DNA from: an uncultured Prevotella sp.
GTDB lineage: Bacteria; Bacteroidota; Bacteroidia; Bacteroidales; Bacteroidaceae
Assembly: GCA_900318625.1 (NCBI GenBank)
Contig: ONLG01000005.1
Span: 1 to 64,000 of the forward strand
Direction of reading: 5' to 3'
DNA: 64,000 nt
Below are positions 62,230 through 64,000 of this stretch, one piece after another. The position numbers and the translations under genes were made by a program. The notes under the pieces are model-generated. The model did no database searches, was not told where the DNA came from, and saw nothing but the letters and a program-made list of their open reading frames with translations. Within the stretch, counting starts at the first letter, position 1. Every line of letters begins with the position of its first letter.

Positions 62230-63573
62230 ATGAGGAAAACGATAACTACCCTGCTGCTTGCAGCCGCTGCCGCCGGCCCTGCCTCGGCGCAGCAGACCTA
62301 CACGCTGGAGCAGCTTTGCGACTCGGCACAGAGCCACAACGCCACGCTGTCTGTGGCGCGGCGCAACATCGATGCAGCCCACCAGCAGCGGCGCGAAGCC
62401 TTCACCAAGTTCTTTCCGCAGGTGATGGCCACGGGACTGGCCTTCAACTCAAACAAGAAAATGGTGCAGATAGACATCGAGCCTATGGAACTGCTGCCTG
62501 CAGACATAGCCGCAAAGATACGGGAGATTGTTCCGCCATCCACGCTCGACCAGTTCATACAGCCCATAACATTCTCAATGCTGAAGAAAGGTGTCTCAGC
62601 AGGTGTCATGGCGGTGCAGCCGGTGTTCATGGGCGGACAGATAGTGAACGGAAACAAGCTGGCAAGAGTGGGCGAAGACGTCAGTCGGCTGCAACTGAGG
62701 ATGTCGGAGAACGAGGTTGACACCAAGACGTGGCAGTACTACCTGAAGCTGGTGAGCCTCAACGAGAAGCTGCGCACCCTGAACAGCGTCAGCCAGATGC
62801 TCGCACAGATTGAAAGCGACGCGGCGATGGCTGTCAAGGCTGGCGTGGCAATGCGCAACGACCTGCTGCAGGTGCAGCTGCGCCAGAACGACATTGAGAG
62901 TCAGCAGCTGAAAGCACTCAACGGCGCAGCCATACTCAAGCTGACTCTCGCCCAACACTGCGGACTGCGTGACACGGCCTTTGCCGTGAGCGGCAGCGAG
63001 GAGCTTCCGTCGCCCCTTTCGCTGAAAGCCGACCACGACGGTGCGCTCGCGCTGACTCCTGAATACCAGCTTTTGGAGAAGCAGGTGGAGGCTGCCCGCC
63101 TGCAACACAGGATGACCGTGGGGCAAAATCTGCCTTCGGTGGCAGTGGGAGCGGGCTACAACTATAGCAACCTGTTCAACCGCAACCAGACCAACGGCCT
63201 GATATTCGCAACCGTAAGCGTGCCTATCATGCAATGGTGGGGTGGCTCTCATGCCATCAAACGACGCAAACTGCAACTCCAGAACGCCAACGAAGAGCTG
63301 GAGGACAAGTCGCAACTGCTCAAGATACGTATGCAACAGTCATGGGACGACATGGTGTTGGCATACAAACAGATTGAAATAGCACAGAAAAGCATTGCTC
63401 AGGCCGAGGAGAATCTGCGCCTGAACCGTGACTTCTACAAGGCCGGCACATCCACAATGACCGACTTGCTGCAGGCTCAGCTGCTCTATCAGCAGGCGCA
63501 CGACAAGCTCGTGGATGCAAAGACCGACTATCTGAAAAAGCTACTTGCCTACAAGCAATCGGTAGGCAGGTAG
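62230..63573 (+). CDS. TolC-family outer-membrane efflux channel
   Basis: 447 residues with a signal peptide (TLLLAAAAAGPASAQ). Two repeated helical halves of the OEP type: QQTYTLEQLCDSAQSHNATL at the start, then LRTLNSVSQMLAQIESD and a second copy ending DLLQAQLLYQQAHDKLVDAKTDYL. It forms the outer-membrane duct of the pump. Third gene of the operon, 62 bases after the permease. Confidence 0.93.
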   Translation: MRKTITTLLLAAAAAGPASAQQTYTLEQLCDSAQSHNATLSVARRNIDAAHQQRREAFTKFFPQVMATGLAFNSNKKMVQIDIEPMELLPADIAAKIREIVPPSTLDQFIQPITFSMLKKGVSAGVMAVQPVFMGGQIVNGNKLARVGEDVSRLQLRMSENEVDTKTWQYYLKLVSLNEKLRTLNSVSQMLAQIESDAAMAVKAGVAMRNDLLQVQLRQNDIESQQLKALNGAAILKLTLAQHCGLRDTAFAVSGSEELPSPLSLKADHDGALALTPEYQLLEKQVEAARLQHRMTVGQNLPSVAVGAGYNYSNLFNRNQTNGLIFATVSVPIMQWWGGSHAIKRRKLQLQNANEELEDKSQLLKIRMQQSWDDMVLAYKQIEIAQKSIAQAEENLRLNRDFYKAGTSTMTDLLQAQLLYQQAHDKLVDAKTDYLKKLLAYKQSVGR

Positions 63574-63595
63574 CCTTTTCTGCTCAAGAAACATT

Positions 63596-64000
63596 CTACT
63601 TCTTCTTTCTCAGCAAGTCGGGGCGCAGCCTCTGGGTTCGTTCCATAGCCTGGTCGAACTCCCACTGCTTTATCATTGCCTCGTTGCCGCTGAGCAGCAC
63701 GTCGGGCACGCGCCATCCACGATAGTCGGCAGGGCGCGTGTAGATGGGTGCTGAGAGCATATCGTCCTGGAAACAGTCGCTCAGGGCACTCTGCTCGTCG
63801 CCTATCACGCCCGGAACCACACGCACTATGGCATCGGCCATCACCGCTGCTGCCAGTTCGCCGCCCGTGAGCACATAGTCGCCTATCGAGATTTCGCGAG
63901 TGATGAGATGCTCACGGATGCGGTGGTCAATGCCCTTGTAGTGCCCGCAGAGTATTATCAGGTTCTCTTTCAGCGACAGCTCGTTGGCCACGTGCTGATT
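63596..64000 (-). CDS. trmD: tRNA (guanine37-N1)-methyltransferase TrmD, C-terminal part
   Basis: The frame stays open to the right edge (QHVANELS precedes the visible codons), so the N-terminal part lies outside. TrmD methylates G37 next to the anticodon. The SPOUT knot is clear: [31 protein letters not shown], and [18 protein letters not shown]. The end ([20 protein letters not shown]) is the usual TrmD C-terminus. It is convergent with the efflux operon, 22 bases apart. Confidence 0.96.
   Translation of the reverse strand, partial: NQHVANELSLKENLIILCGHYKGIDHRIREHLITREISIGDYVLTGGELAAAVMADAIVRVVPGVIGDEQSALSDCFQDDMLSAPIYTRPADYRGWRVPDVLLSGNEAMIKQWEFDQAMERTQRLRPDLLRKKK

Overview
The window is a stretch of chromosome from a member of the Bacteroidales, most like Prevotella and its relatives. 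The evidence is the repeated use of the Bacteroidetes promoter form (TTTG, 19-20 bases, TAnnTTTG), the lack of obvious Shine-Dalgarno sites, a BspA-type leucine-rich-repeat surface protein, type IX-like C-terminal tails, a long PPi-dependent phosphofructokinase, GldE, an UpxY-type NusG paralogue and several Bacteroidetes-only domain families. There is no phage, integrase, intact insertion sequence, CRISPR array or rRNA operon. Genus is an inference; no 16S gene is present.

Layout. 1-2046: end of a BspA-like surface protein and a small exported protein. 2170-8132: UvrA, a membrane-anchored GH25 muramidase, PPi-PFK and a repeat-bearing divergent intergenic region. 8133-11550: small protein, PlsC-like acyltransferase and an exported amidase-like protein. 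11640-18495: small protein, YgiQ radical SAM enzyme, DUF4375 protein, SmpB, MetH (without its reactivation domain) and TruA, most stop-to-start coupled. 18650-22928: DapA, NudC, a HU-CCDC81/SPOR envelope protein, an FHA protein and rubrerythrin. 23121-32687: ValS, DUF2461 protein, endonuclease III, an OmpH-like lipoprotein, PepD, a small lipoprotein and HtpG. 32688-36975: AT-richer segment with an outer-membrane receptor divergent from a membrane LytTR regulator. 37179-39896: GldE, SSB, an unknown protein and a four-tRNA cluster (Gly, Leu, Leu, Gly). 40138-44732: phosphoglucomutase, DUF4491, RlmH, PanB and a HAD phosphatase. 44740-52354: UpxY-like antiterminator and a complete trp operon in the order D-C-F-A-B-E-G, preceded by a leader peptide with three consecutive Trp codons and a terminator hairpin. 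52430-57296: DUF4421 protein, Xaa-Pro aminopeptidase and a large secreted protein. 57803-63573: a tripartite RND efflux operon. 63596-64000: end of trmD.

The two strongest signals that ordinary annotation would miss are (1) a dispersed family of 22-base tandem palindromic repeats, core AATATGGGCCATATT, at five intergenic loci, usually beside G/C-rich hairpin blocks and CTTATAAG-type blocks, with paired substitutions that keep the symmetry in one locus and a G/C block lying in frame inside uvrA; and (2) a complete ribosome-mediated trp attenuator (promoter, 16-residue leader peptide with WWW, alternative pairing segment, terminator) upstream of a cyclically permuted trp operon.
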